DNA of 64,000 nucleotides from Lachnospiraceae bacterium (GCA_021199655.1 JAJQHQ010000064.1:5023-69022), one strand, 5' to 3'. Counted from the first letter of the stretch, positions 38,339 through 48,536 are shown. Program-made: numbers and translations. The notes: generated from the letters alone by a model not told the origin.

Positions 38339-40108
38339 ATGGTTGATATGAAAGCAAAACCGTTTTATCTCTCAGATGAGGACTGCGCCTGGGTGGAGCA
38401 GACCATCGCCGGGATGACGGACGAAGAGAAGGTCGGCCAGCTGTTTTTCCAGCTGACAGAATCTCAGGATGAGAGCTATTTGAAAAACCTGATGGAGAAA
38501 TACCATCTCGGCGGCTGCCGCTACAATGGCATGCCGGGAATCAAAGTGCAGGATCAGAATCGTATCCTGCAGAAATACGCAAAGGTACCGATCTTTATCG
38601 CGTGCAATACAGAAGCGGGCGGCGACGGCGCCTGCGCGGACGGTACGGCGATCGGTTCCGGTGTGAAGATCGGCGCGACTGACAAGACGGAGTATGCATA
38701 TGCACTTGGGAAAATGGCTAACGAGGAGGCAGCCGCCATCGGCTGTAATATGGCATTTGCGCCTGTCTGCGATATCGTGTATAATTGGGAGAACACCGAG
38801 GTCATCACACGTGCGTTCGGCAGCGATCCGGAGCGCGTGGCAAGGATGAGCGCAGCCTATGTACAGGGCGCGCACACGATTCCGGGCTTTGCCTGCGCGG
38901 CGAAGCATTTCCCGGGCAACGGGCAGGATTTCCGTGACGCGCATCTCTCCAATAACGTCAATTATTTTGATCCGGAGAAATGGGACGCGACCTATGGCCT
39001 GGTGTACCGCACGCTGATCGATGAGGGACTGGATGCCATCATGGCCGGACACATCATGCTTCCGAAATATGCGAAAGCAATCAATCCGGATCTCAAGGAT
39101 GAGGACATGATGCCGGCGACCTTAAGCCCGGAGATCATGCAGGGATTGCTGCGCGACCGGCTCGGCTTCAACGGCATGGTCGTGACGGACGCGTCGCACA
39201 TGGTAGGTATGACGGACCGTATGACGCGAAAAGAGATGCTTCCGCGCTGCATCATGGCTGGATGCGATATGTTCCTCTTCTTCAACGATCCGGACGAGGA
39301 CTTTGAGACCATGCTGGCAGCTTACAAAGACGGCACGATCACCGAGGAGCGGATGACCGAGGCGCTGACGCGCATCCTGGCACTGAAAGCACATTTGGGA
39401 CTGAACAAAAAGGCTCCTGAAGAGCGTGTTCCGGCACCGGAGATCCTGGAGAGCGCGCTTGGCAAAGCAGAATATAAGCAGATGCATAAGGCCATCAGCG
39501 ACGACTGCATCACGCTGGTGAAGTACAAAGATAAGGATGTACTGCCGCTGACACCGGAGCGCTATAAGAGAATCATGATCGTCCACATTAAGGCGGCAGA
39601 GAGCGGCATGGCTCCCCTGATGAAGATGATGGGCATGGGCGGCGGCAAGAGCGCTGCGGAGCTTTTAAAAGAAAAACTCTGCGCGAAAGGCTTTGACGCG
39701 TTTATCTACGAGAGTCCGATCGATAAGATGAAGAAGCAGATCGAAGCGGGAGAAACTCCGAGCCTGAACGTGTATTTTGCCGGAAAGAATGCCATCGCGG
39801 ATTTCACAAGCGGCATGGATCTGGTCATCACACTCTGCGATGTTTCCAGTGGAAGACCGGTCTTCGGTATGTCCAAGGGCGGCGGCGAGATCCCGTGGTA
39901 TGTATTCGAGGTGCCGGTAGTCGTAGTAGGCTGCGGACAGCCGACGATGCTGGCGGACATCCCGCAGGCGCGCACCTACATCAACACCTACGACGCGAAG
40001 GATGACACCTTTGACGCACTCATTGAGGATCTGATGGCAGGACCGGAGGCATTCAAAGGGACAGACCCGATTGACAGCTTCTGCGGGCTGTTCGATGCAA
40101 GATTATAG
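38339..40108 (+). CDS. glycoside hydrolase family 3 (NagZ-like)
   Basis: KHFPGNGQDFRDAH, GMVVTDASHMVGMT; paralogue of 24994-26745. Confidence 0.87.
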   Translation: MVDMKAKPFYLSDEDCAWVEQTIAGMTDEEKVGQLFFQLTESQDESYLKNLMEKYHLGGCRYNGMPGIKVQDQNRILQKYAKVPIFIACNTEAGGDGACADGTAIGSGVKIGATDKTEYAYALGKMANEEAAAIGCNMAFAPVCDIVYNWENTEVITRAFGSDPERVARMSAAYVQGAHTIPGFACAAKHFPGNGQDFRDAHLSNNVNYFDPEKWDATYGLVYRTLIDEGLDAIMAGHIMLPKYAKAINPDLKDEDMMPATLSPEIMQGLLRDRLGFNGMVVTDASHMVGMTDRMTRKEMLPRCIMAGCDMFLFFNDPDEDFETMLAAYKDGTITEERMTEALTRILALKAHLGLNKKAPEERVPAPEILESALGKAEYKQMHKAISDDCITLVKYKDKDVLPLTPERYKRIMIVHIKAAESGMAPLMKMMGMGGGKSAAELLKEKLCAKGFDAFIYESPIDKMKKQIEAGETPSLNVYFAGKNAIADFTSGMDLVITLCDVSSGRPVFGMSKGGGEIPWYVFEVPVVVVGCGQPTMLADIPQARTYINTYDAKDDTFDALIEDLMAGPEAFKGTDPIDSFCGLFDARL

Positions 40109-40120
40109 GAGGAAAAACGT

Positions 40121-41194
40121 ATGCAGATGACATTTCGCTGGTACGGCGAAGGTAACGACAGCATCACGCAGGAGATGATCAAACAGATCCCCGGCGTGAC
40201 CGGCCTGGTATGGGCGCTGCACGACAAGCAGCCTGGCGAAGTGTGGGAGATCGATGAGATCGAGGAAGCACGCCGCCAGATCGAGGGCGCGGGCTTCAAC
40301 ATGGACGTGGTGGAGAGCGTCAATGTCCATGACGACATCAAGATCGGCCTGCCGACCCGTGACCAGTACATTGAGAACTACAAGACAACCCTGCGCAACC
40401 TTTCCAAATTTGGCGTGAAGGTCGTGACTTACAACTTCATGCCGATCTTTGACTGGACGCGCACGGACCTGTTCCACCCGATGGGGGACGGCTCGACGGC
40501 TCTCTATTATGAGAAGAACCGGATTCAGGACGATTATAAGGAGATGGCAAATTACATCCTCAACAACCTGCACGGCATGACATTCCCCGGCTGGGAGCCG
40601 GAGCGCATGGCGAAGCTGGACGAGCTGTTTGAGGCGTATAAGCCGGTTACCAAGGAGAAGCTCTGGGAGAATCTGAAGTATTTCCTGGAGGCAATCATGC
40701 CGACCTGTCATGAGACCGGCATCAAGATGGCGATTCATCCGGATGATCCGCCGTGGGACATCTTCGGACTGCCGCGTCTTCTGGTGGATAAGGAGTCTAT
40801 CGGACGTTTTCTGTCCATGGTAGACGATCCGTACAATGACCTGTGCCTGTGCTCAGGATCACTGGGCGCGAATCCGGACAATGACATCCCGGACATCATC
40901 CGCACCTATTGTGACCGCATCGCGTTCGCGCATGTGCGCAACGTGAAGCATTTCCCGAACGGGGACTTTACTGAGGCTTCCCACAGGGACTGCGACGGCG
41001 ATGTACGTATTCTGGATATCATGAAGGCATATCACGACTGTGGATTCAAGGGCTATATGCGTCCGGATCACGGCCGCCACATCTGGAACGAGCAGTGCCG
41101 CCCGGGCTACGGTCTCTATGACCGCGCACTTGGCATCATGTACCTGCTGGGCTGCTGGGATATGCTGGAAAAGGTGGACGGACCTGTTGAATAA
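40121..41194 (+). CDS. uxuA: mannonate dehydratase
   Basis: MQMTFRWYGEGNDSITQEMIKQIPGVTGLVWAL; YNFMPIFDWTRTDL; MAIHPDDPPWDIFGLPRL. Confidence 0.95.
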   Translation: MQMTFRWYGEGNDSITQEMIKQIPGVTGLVWALHDKQPGEVWEIDEIEEARRQIEGAGFNMDVVESVNVHDDIKIGLPTRDQYIENYKTTLRNLSKFGVKVVTYNFMPIFDWTRTDLFHPMGDGSTALYYEKNRIQDDYKEMANYILNNLHGMTFPGWEPERMAKLDELFEAYKPVTKEKLWENLKYFLEAIMPTCHETGIKMAIHPDDPPWDIFGLPRLLVDKESIGRFLSMVDDPYNDLCLCSGSLGANPDNDIPDIIRTYCDRIAFAHVRNVKHFPNGDFTEASHRDCDGDVRILDIMKAYHDCGFKGYMRPDHGRHIWNEQCRPGYGLYDRALGIMYLLGCWDMLEKVDGPVE

Positions 41195-41286
41195 TCTGAT
41201 AAAAAGACAGGCGGCAGTATAATTTTATTCCTGCTATCTGACAGAAATCTGGACATGAACTGTATTGGGAAAAAATAACTGCAGTG

Positions 41287-41311
41287 TTGGGGCACTCGAT
41301 GGGTGCCCCAA
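41287..41311 (+). terminator. intergenic hairpin (weak terminator or processing site)
   Basis: TTGGGGCAC-N7-GTGCCCCAA, poor U-tract. Confidence 0.5.
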
Positions 41312-41336
41312 ACTTATTCGAAAAGAGGAATGCGAT

Positions 41337-42188
41337 ATGACAAAGAACGTAATCGATACCGATCTTACCGGTAAGGTGGCAGTGGTCACCGGTGCGGGCG
41401 GCGTGCTCTGCAGCGCTCTGGCAAAGGCACTGGCGCGTGCGGGAGCGAAGGTAGCGCTTTTAAACCGGAGTACAGACGCGATCGAGCGCTATGCCGCTGA
41501 GATCAATGCGGAAGGCGGAGTTGCGAAAGCATACAAGTGCAATGTACTGGAAAAAGACACCTGCCTGGCAGTCGCGGAACAGGTGTTACAGGATCTCGGA
41601 CCGTGCGACATTCTGGTGAACGGCGCCGGCGGCAACAATCCGAAGGCGCAGACGGAAAAGGAATTCTATGAGGCAGGCGACATTGACGCGGACACCCAGA
41701 GCTTTTTTGATCTCTCAGAGGAAGGCGTCGATGCGGTGTTCAGCCTCAACTTTATCGGTACGCTGCTTCCGACGCAGGCGTTTGCGCGCCAGATGCTCGG
41801 CCGGAGCGGCTGCAACATTATCAACATCAGTTCGATGAACGCATTCACGCCGCTGACAAAGATTCCGGCCTATTCGGGCGCAAAAGCCGCCGTATCCAAC
41901 TTTACGCAGTGGCTTGCGGTGCATTTTTCCAAAGAAGGCATCCGTGTCAACGCGATCGCGCCGGGCTTCTTCGCGACAAAGCAGAATGAGAAGCTTTTGT
42001 TCCATGAAGACGGCACTCCGACAGACCGCACAAAGAAAATCCTTGCCGGGACGCCGATGGACCGTTTTGGCGAGCCGAAGGATCTGGAGGGCGCGCTTTT
42101 GTTCCTGGTGAATAATGACGCGGCCGGATTCATTACGGGTGTCGTACTTCCGATCGACGGTGGTTTCCAGGCGTATTCGGGAGTCTGA
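41337..42188 (+). CDS. SDR family oxidoreductase, D-mannonate oxidoreductase-like
   Basis: LTGKVAVVTGAGGVLCSALAKALARAGAKVALLNRS; YSGAKAAVSNFTQWLA; adjacent to uxuA. Confidence 0.88.
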   Translation: MTKNVIDTDLTGKVAVVTGAGGVLCSALAKALARAGAKVALLNRSTDAIERYAAEINAEGGVAKAYKCNVLEKDTCLAVAEQVLQDLGPCDILVNGAGGNNPKAQTEKEFYEAGDIDADTQSFFDLSEEGVDAVFSLNFIGTLLPTQAFARQMLGRSGCNIINISSMNAFTPLTKIPAYSGAKAAVSNFTQWLAVHFSKEGIRVNAIAPGFFATKQNEKLLFHEDGTPTDRTKKILAGTPMDRFGEPKDLEGALLFLVNNDAAGFITGVVLPIDGGFQAYSGV

Positions 42189-42200
42189 GGAAAAATCAGA

Positions 42201-44429
42201 ATGAGGACGGCATTTATGCATAACAGAAGAACAATATGGTACTGTATGACTCTGGCCATTTCTCTGACAGCGTTTTGGAAGGCGGGCTGTGTGCATGTAA
42301 GCGCACAGTCCGTTTCCGATGTCATGGAGACAGTGGATTTTACGGATTCCGTCAATCCGGCAGAAGATGGGGATGCTGCAATGACTGCGGATTTTACAGA
42401 TACTGTCAGTTCTGTGAATGACGGGGATGGCGCGATGACAGCGGATCTGACAGAACTCCACGCGGATTACCTTTCCGAGGGCGATTACCAGTATGCGGAG
42501 CAGTTCGGTGAGAATCTGCTTCTGATCCGCATGAATGTGCCGGAGACGGACGATACGACAGCGTATATCGATGGGGACGGAGAGCTTTTCTACGAAGAAA
42601 ATTTTTGCTGGCAGTTCGACCTGTATTCGCCGGAGGAAAACACTGTCATTGCCTCACTGAATACAGAAGAGCAGGCCGCGGATTTTTATCAGATCAATGG
42701 TACGAGACTTCTTCTGGCTGACTATGAGAAACAGCAGATTTCCTCTTATGACGCTGCTCTTTCCCTGCTTGCTTCCTATGATATTTCGGCTTTTTTGGAC
42801 GATTCGGACGGATTTGTATACGCGTCTGCGGATGAGGATTCCTGGTATTTTCTGAACTACGAAGAGCATTGCATACAGAAGGCTGTCTATGTGAGCGGCT
42901 CGGAAAGCCCGGTCGGCCTGTTGGACGGGAATCTGGACGAGTACTGTTCTGTGATCCAGATGGCGTCGCCGGACGGCTCGAAGCTGCTGCTTTCTGTGGT
43001 GGATGATGAGACGTATCTGAGCAGCTGTCAGGTTGTGGAGGCTGACGCACTCTTGAGTTTACGTTCTTATTTACAGCCTTCTTTTTTCTGGCAGACGATC
43101 TCTGACGATGCATTTCTGGTACAGCTTTCCGATGAAACGGGCACGTATTTCTGCGACTGGTTTGAAGGGGAAGCGGTTTATTTTGCCATGCCGGAGGACT
43201 ACAGTGTTTCTCTGGCAGAGGACTGTATTCTGGCGGTCAGAGACAATCTGTATGCGGGGGAGGATGAAAAACCGATGTACAGCGCCTCTCTTTATGACAG
43301 CACCGGGGTCTGTGTGTCGTCAATGTTCATTTCGGGGGACACGGATGGAGACGGAGAAACTGATATTTATATGCTTTCGGAGCCGATGTACATTAGGGAA
43401 CAAAACAGCATTTTCTGGCTTATGGGTGAAATGACCGGAGAAGAAGAGAGCGATACATATGATACATACCTGCTTTGGTGGAATCTGGAGGCTGACAGCG
43501 AAAACGCAGGCTCTGTGATCTTTTACGATACGGCCGCTGAAGCATCCGGACATGGCGGCGACGCCATCGCTGACGGGACAGACGCATCGAATGCCGGCGG
43601 TGAGGATACAGAGTCAGATGATGCTGAAATTGTGATTATCCTCGGGGAAGACACGGATCTACATACAGAAGAGGCCTCGGATGTTCCAGCGGATATCCAA
43701 AGCCGTGCGGATGCTCTCGAAGAGGCATACGGCATCTCCATTTATCTGGGGGCGGAAGTGCCTGAACAGGTTGGAAATTACTATACGGAAACCTGTCTGG
43801 ACCCGGATACACTGGAAGCGGCGATGGATCAGCTGGAGATGATTCTGGCTCTTTACCCGGAGAATTTTTTCACACAGCTGCTTTATGACGATCTGCGGGG
43901 CATCCGGATTTATTTCAGCGGTACCTTATCCGGCGACATGGAAGGGATGCTGACCGATCCGGGCGCTTACGTGGAAGAAATCGATCAGTTTCAGGTGATG
44001 GTCCTGGATGTGAATCAGTGGTGGAACTGGGATTATATGGTGAATCATGAGATTTCCCACATGATCGACCGAAGTCTGGAGTTTCGCAGTATGTATCAGA
44101 AAGATGCGCTTTTCTCAGAGGAGACCTGGAGCAGCTATAATCCGGACGGATTTGAGTATCTTTATACCTATGACGGCTATGAGGAGAATGCCGGCTGGGC
44201 CGGTTACGCGGAGTATTTTGTGGATTCCTATGGAACAACGTTCGCCACCGAAGACCGCGCAGAACTTTTTGGAACCGCAATGTCAAGCTTTTTAAATGAC
44301 GGCCTTTTCTCGTATCTGTTTGAGGAGGGCAGCGTACTAAGGGAAAAACTGGACTATTACTGTGCCTGTATCCGGGACGGATTTGACACGGCGGGGTGGG
44401 AGGAGACAACGGCGTGGGAAGCGTACTAA
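42201..44429 (+). CDS. exported protein with C-terminal HExxH metallopeptidase-like domain
   Basis: N-terminal hydrophobic segment; MVNHEISHMIDRS (HEISH, 44046-44060) with downstream ENAGWAGYAEYFVDSYG. Confidence 0.7.
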   Translation: MRTAFMHNRRTIWYCMTLAISLTAFWKAGCVHVSAQSVSDVMETVDFTDSVNPAEDGDAAMTADFTDTVSSVNDGDGAMTADLTELHADYLSEGDYQYAEQFGENLLLIRMNVPETDDTTAYIDGDGELFYEENFCWQFDLYSPEENTVIASLNTEEQAADFYQINGTRLLLADYEKQQISSYDAALSLLASYDISAFLDDSDGFVYASADEDSWYFLNYEEHCIQKAVYVSGSESPVGLLDGNLDEYCSVIQMASPDGSKLLLSVVDDETYLSSCQVVEADALLSLRSYLQPSFFWQTISDDAFLVQLSDETGTYFCDWFEGEAVYFAMPEDYSVSLAEDCILAVRDNLYAGEDEKPMYSASLYDSTGVCVSSMFISGDTDGDGETDIYMLSEPMYIREQNSIFWLMGEMTGEEESDTYDTYLLWWNLEADSENAGSVIFYDTAAEASGHGGDAIADGTDASNAGGEDTESDDAEIVIILGEDTDLHTEEASDVPADIQSRADALEEAYGISIYLGAEVPEQVGNYYTETCLDPDTLEAAMDQLEMILALYPENFFTQLLYDDLRGIRIYFSGTLSGDMEGMLTDPGAYVEEIDQFQVMVLDVNQWWNWDYMVNHEISHMIDRSLEFRSMYQKDALFSEETWSSYNPDGFEYLYTYDGYEENAGWAGYAEYFVDSYGTTFATEDRAELFGTAMSSFLNDGLFSYLFEEGSVLREKLDYYCACIRDGFDTAGWEETTAWEAY

Positions 44430-44552
44430 GCTGTAGATCATTTTAACCGCGCATGCTGAATTTTTGCTGCGGATCGTACTTTTTTTGCGGCGTGTTGCTT
44501 GTAAAAAGAGAAAAGCCGCGTTATACTACGCACAAAGTGTGGGAGAAAAGCC

Positions 44553-44611
44553 GTAACTGTGAAAGTACAGTTACGGGGAGATTCGTAATTGTGAAGGTAC
44601 AAAACAGTTAC
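44553..44611. repeat. two copies of the GTAACTGT...ACAGTTAC palindrome
   Basis: GTAACTGTGAAAGTACAGTTAC (44553-44574) and GTAATTGTGAAGGTACAAAACAGTTAC (44585-44611). Confidence 0.8.
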
Positions 44612-44633
44612 AATTCAGAAAGGATGGGAAGCT

Positions 44634-45107
44634 ATGGCACATGTGAAATATATGGCATCGAACTGGCTCTATTGTCCGAAGTGCGCTCTATTGTCCGCAG
44701 GCCCCCTGCCGCGCACCTGGAGCTGCCCGCACTGTGGTTATGAGGAGTGTAAGGAGATTGATTCTTCGTATGGCATTACCAGTGCAAAGCGGGAGGAGTT
44801 TCAGGCCAGACAGGAAAAAGGAGAGATTACCGCCGAGGAGTTTTTTCACCAGTGGGAGGATTTCTGTCAGCCGTTCATTGACGAAGTGATAAAGCCGGAT
44901 CCTGCGTTCGACCCGGACGCTTACCGGACGACATCCATTTATGAGGAAGAGACCAGACGGATGCTGGGGCAGTATCCATCCATGCCGCCGGTCGTTCGCT
45001 GTCCGTGGTGCGGCTCCTATGAGACAAATAAGATTCGCCGAAAGCTTTTTTCCAGACAGGATAAAAGCATGAAATACCATTGTGAGAGCTGCGGAAAAGA
45101 TTTTTGA
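44634..45107 (+). CDS. zinc-ribbon domain hypothetical protein
   Basis: CPKC...CPHCGYEEC at N-terminus, CPWCGSYE...CESCGKDF at C-terminus. Confidence 0.7.
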   Translation: MAHVKYMASNWLYCPKCALLSAGPLPRTWSCPHCGYEECKEIDSSYGITSAKREEFQARQEKGEITAEEFFHQWEDFCQPFIDEVIKPDPAFDPDAYRTTSIYEEETRRMLGQYPSMPPVVRCPWCGSYETNKIRRKLFSRQDKSMKYHCESCGKDF

Positions 45108-45232
45108 AAGACAATTACTCCGGGCGTGGCAGAAATTTCCTTTACAGAACCCCAAAATAAACTTATAATAGTGACTGCTCACGACAATTACTGGTAAAAC
45201 CAGATAAATGGCAGCAAGGAGATTTTGGATTC

Positions 45233-46288
45233 ATGAAACTGATCATACAGATACCCTGCTACAATGAGGCGGAGACGCTGGAAGTGGCATTAAACGACCT
45301 GCCCCGTCACATCGACGGCATTGATGAGATCGAATATCTGATCATCAACGACGGCAGCCGCGACAATACCGTTGAGGTAGCGAAAAAATGGGGCGTGAAT
45401 TACGTCGTCAATTTTAAACGGAATAAAGGACTTGCAAAGGGCTTTATGGCCGGACTGGACGCCTGCCTGCGCAACGGCGCGGATATAATCGTGAATACGG
45501 ACGCGGACGACCAGTATGTCGGCGCGGATATTGAGAAGCTGATCACGCCGATCTTAAAAGGTGAGGCGGATATTGTTGTCGGAGAACGTCCCATTGACCA
45601 GACGGAGCATTTTTCTCCACTGAAAAAGAAGCTGCAGCATTTTGGAAGCTGGGTGGTCCGTGTGGCGTCAAAGACGGATATACCGGATGCACCGAGCGGG
45701 TTCCGCGCGTTCAGCCGGGAGGCCGCGATGCATATGAATGTGATCAACGAGTACACTTACACGCTGGAGACCATCGTGCAGGCGGGGCGCAATAAGATGG
45801 CGATCATCTCTGTACCGATCCGTACCAATGGCGAGCTTCGGCCTTCGCGTCTGTTTTCCAGCATGTTCGGCTATATCAAAAAATCGATTCTGACGATTTT
45901 CCGCGCATTCCTTATGTACCGCCCGCTGATGGTGTTCACAATCCTGGGGGGCATCATGAGCGCGATCGGCGTGGGCATCGGCGTGCGCTTCCTGGTCTAT
46001 ATCGCACAGGGCTCCGGATCGGGGCATGTACAGTCCCTGATTCTGGCGAGCATGATGATCATACTTGGGGTGCTGACATTCGTGGTAGGTCTGCAGGCGG
46101 ACGTTATTTCGGCGAACCGCAAGCTGCTGGAGGATATCCAGTATCATGTAAGAAAGCTGGACTATGAGAATGAGGCGCTGAAAAAAGAGAAGGAAGAGCG
46201 GCAGACACAGGAAAAACCGGGAGAGAATACGCGGCAGGAAAAGCAACGAACTGAGAAAATACAGAATGATCAGGAAGGGCAGGAATGA
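45233..46288 (+). CDS. glycosyltransferase family 2 with C-terminal transmembrane segments (polyprenyl-phosphate type)
   Basis: LIIQIPCYNEAETLEVAL, YLIINDGSRDNT, NTDADDQYVGADI; two C-terminal TM helices. Confidence 0.9.
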   Translation: MKLIIQIPCYNEAETLEVALNDLPRHIDGIDEIEYLIINDGSRDNTVEVAKKWGVNYVVNFKRNKGLAKGFMAGLDACLRNGADIIVNTDADDQYVGADIEKLITPILKGEADIVVGERPIDQTEHFSPLKKKLQHFGSWVVRVASKTDIPDAPSGFRAFSREAAMHMNVINEYTYTLETIVQAGRNKMAIISVPIRTNGELRPSRLFSSMFGYIKKSILTIFRAFLMYRPLMVFTILGGIMSAIGVGIGVRFLVYIAQGSGSGHVQSLILASMMIILGVLTFVVGLQADVISANRKLLEDIQYHVRKLDYENEALKKEKEERQTQEKPGENTRQEKQRTEKIQNDQEGQE

Positions 46289-47478
46289 CGGCCGGCATGA
46301 AGAAAGATGGCACAAAAAAGAAGCTTTTGGTGACGGCGTCCACCTTCCCGAGATGGGAAGGAGATACGGAGCCGCGTTTTGTTCTGGATCTGTCGGAGGC
46401 TTTGCTGGAGTATTTTGATGTGACAGTGCTGGTTCCTGCCGCACCGGGTGCAAAGGAAACGGAAGTGCAAAACGGAGTGAATGTGATCCGCTACCACTAC
46501 TTTCCGGTTCACAAATGGGAGACGCTTTGCTATCCGGGGGCGATTGTGCCGAGAATAAGAGAAAAGAAGATCCGGGTACTGCTGGTGCCTTTTTTATTTC
46601 TGTCATTGTATTTCCATCTTTTCAGACTGCTGCCGGATTATGATGTGGTTCATGCCCACTGGCTGATCCCGCAGGGGATGGTACAGTCCTTTTTTAAGAA
46701 GCCTTATATCGTAACGGGACATGGAGCAGATGTCACATCGCTGAATAAGGGGATTTTCCGGACGCTGAAGATCCGCTGTCTGAAACATGCCGCCCATATC
46801 ACGGTCGTCTCAGACCATTTGAAAAATGAGGTTTTAAAGCTGTATCAGACGGAAAATATCGATGTAATCTCCATGGGATGCAAGACAGAAAATTTCGGAA
46901 AACAATACAGGGTGCCGGATTACTTCGGACAGGGCGAGAAAAAGGTCGTCCTGTTTGTCGGACGTCTGGCAGAAAAGAAAGGCGTTGCCTATCTGATCGA
47001 AGCCATGAAGCAGATAGATGCCATGCTGGTCGTAGTCGGCGACGGACCGCTTCGGGATAGCCTTGAAAGTCAGGCGAAAGAGCTGGGTGACAGGGTACAG
47101 TTCCTGGGAGCGAAGACACATGAGGAGCTAAAGACGATCTATGCGTCAGCGGATGTATTCGCAGCGCCGTCTGTGACCGCGAAGGACGGGGATCAGGAAG
47201 GCTTTGGTCTGGTGATGCTCGAAGCCATGGCTTCTGGTCTGCCGGTGGCAGCCAGCAATTCAGGCGGAATATCGGATCTGATCCATGATGGAGAGAATGG
47301 TCTGCTGACCAGAGAGCGCGATCCTGGGGATATTGCGGAAAAGATCAACCGGATCCTGAAAGACGATCCATTACGGGAAAGCCTGATCCGGCAGTCAGAA
47401 AAAATGGCAGAGCAATATTCCTACAGGACTCTGGCCGGAAGATATGCCGCTGTCATAGAAAAGAGGAGAGATTGCTGA
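46285..47478 (+). CDS. glycosyltransferase family 4
   Basis: VVHAHWLIPQG, VTGHGADVTSL, LFVGRLAEKKGVAYLIEAM, PSVTAKDGDQEGFGLVMLEAMASGLPV. Confidence 0.93.
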   Translation: MTAGMKKDGTKKKLLVTASTFPRWEGDTEPRFVLDLSEALLEYFDVTVLVPAAPGAKETEVQNGVNVIRYHYFPVHKWETLCYPGAIVPRIREKKIRVLLVPFLFLSLYFHLFRLLPDYDVVHAHWLIPQGMVQSFFKKPYIVTGHGADVTSLNKGIFRTLKIRCLKHAAHITVVSDHLKNEVLKLYQTENIDVISMGCKTENFGKQYRVPDYFGQGEKKVVLFVGRLAEKKGVAYLIEAMKQIDAMLVVVGDGPLRDSLESQAKELGDRVQFLGAKTHEELKTIYASADVFAAPSVTAKDGDQEGFGLVMLEAMASGLPVAASNSGGISDLIHDGENGLLTRERDPGDIAEKINRILKDDPLRESLIRQSEKMAEQYSYRTLAGRYAAVIEKRRDC

Positions 47479-47480
47479 AA

Positions 47481-48536
47481 ATGGCGGATAGTAAGGAAAA
47501 CCGGAAGATTATCCTTTCTTTTGTCGTACCGGTATATAATACGGAAAACTATTTAAAAAAATGCATCGGGAGCCTGTGCGCGCAAAAGGACCAACGGATT
47601 GAGATCCTGCTGGTGGACGACGGCTCCACCGATCATTCACCGGACATATGCGAGGAGTCCGCAGGCACGGATTCCCGCATAAAAGTGATCCATCAGCGCA
47701 ATCAGGGGGTGTCTGCGGCCAGAAACGCGGGACTTTCCTGCGCGGCCGGAGACTGGGTCTGCTTTGTGGATTCCGATGATTTTATGGATGCCTGTTTTTC
47801 TGAACACATCATTCCATATTTAAATGCGGAGTATGATATTGTTTATTTTGGCTACAGAGACATCAAACAGGATCAGATCCGGGAACACAAAGAGGAACGG
47901 TTTCAGAGAAGAGAACTCGATAAGAAGGATTTTTCTGACATCCGGAAAATTGTGTTTAATTCGAAGACGCCGAATAAACACTATGATAAGTATTCGAACA
48001 TGATGTATACGGCTCCCTGGGGGAAATGTTATAACAGAGCATTTCTGAAACGGATCAACGCTGCGTTCACACCTGGAGTCAAAAGGGCTCAGGATGGGCT
48101 GTTTAATGCTTTTGTTTACAAATATGCCGAAAAGGGGCTGTTTGTATCGGAGATATTTTATAATTACAGGGTGCTTCCGGATTCCGCGACGCACGGATAT
48201 CATGCGGATGCGTTTGATACCGCGCAAAAGCTGATCGCCTGCTACAGGAAAGATCTGGGGCTGGATCCGCAGCGATCCTGCCCTGAACTGGATATTATGA
48301 TTACCAGACAGTTCATGTATTGCATTGTATTGAACTATTGTCATAAAAAAAATAAGAATTCTTACAGAGACAGAAAACAGGAATTCCTCTCTGACCTGAA
48401 TTCCGAGCTGTTTCAGGAACCTGTTCAGAATGCGGACATCAAAGAACTGTGCGCTAAAGAGTATGTGATCGCCGTCCTGATGCGGCATCGCTGCTTTGCG
48501 CTGATCAATCTCTTAAATAAGGCGCGTACCTTATAA
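47481..48536 (+). CDS. glycosyltransferase family 2
   Basis: LSFVVPVYNTENYLKKCIGSL, LLVDDGSTDHSPDICEE, GDWVCFVDSDDFMD. Confidence 0.92.
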   Translation: MADSKENRKIILSFVVPVYNTENYLKKCIGSLCAQKDQRIEILLVDDGSTDHSPDICEESAGTDSRIKVIHQRNQGVSAARNAGLSCAAGDWVCFVDSDDFMDACFSEHIIPYLNAEYDIVYFGYRDIKQDQIREHKEERFQRRELDKKDFSDIRKIVFNSKTPNKHYDKYSNMMYTAPWGKCYNRAFLKRINAAFTPGVKRAQDGLFNAFVYKYAEKGLFVSEIFYNYRVLPDSATHGYHADAFDTAQKLIACYRKDLGLDPQRSCPELDIMITRQFMYCIVLNYCHKKNKNSYRDRKQEFLSDLNSELFQEPVQNADIKELCAKEYVIAVLMRHRCFALINLLNKARTL

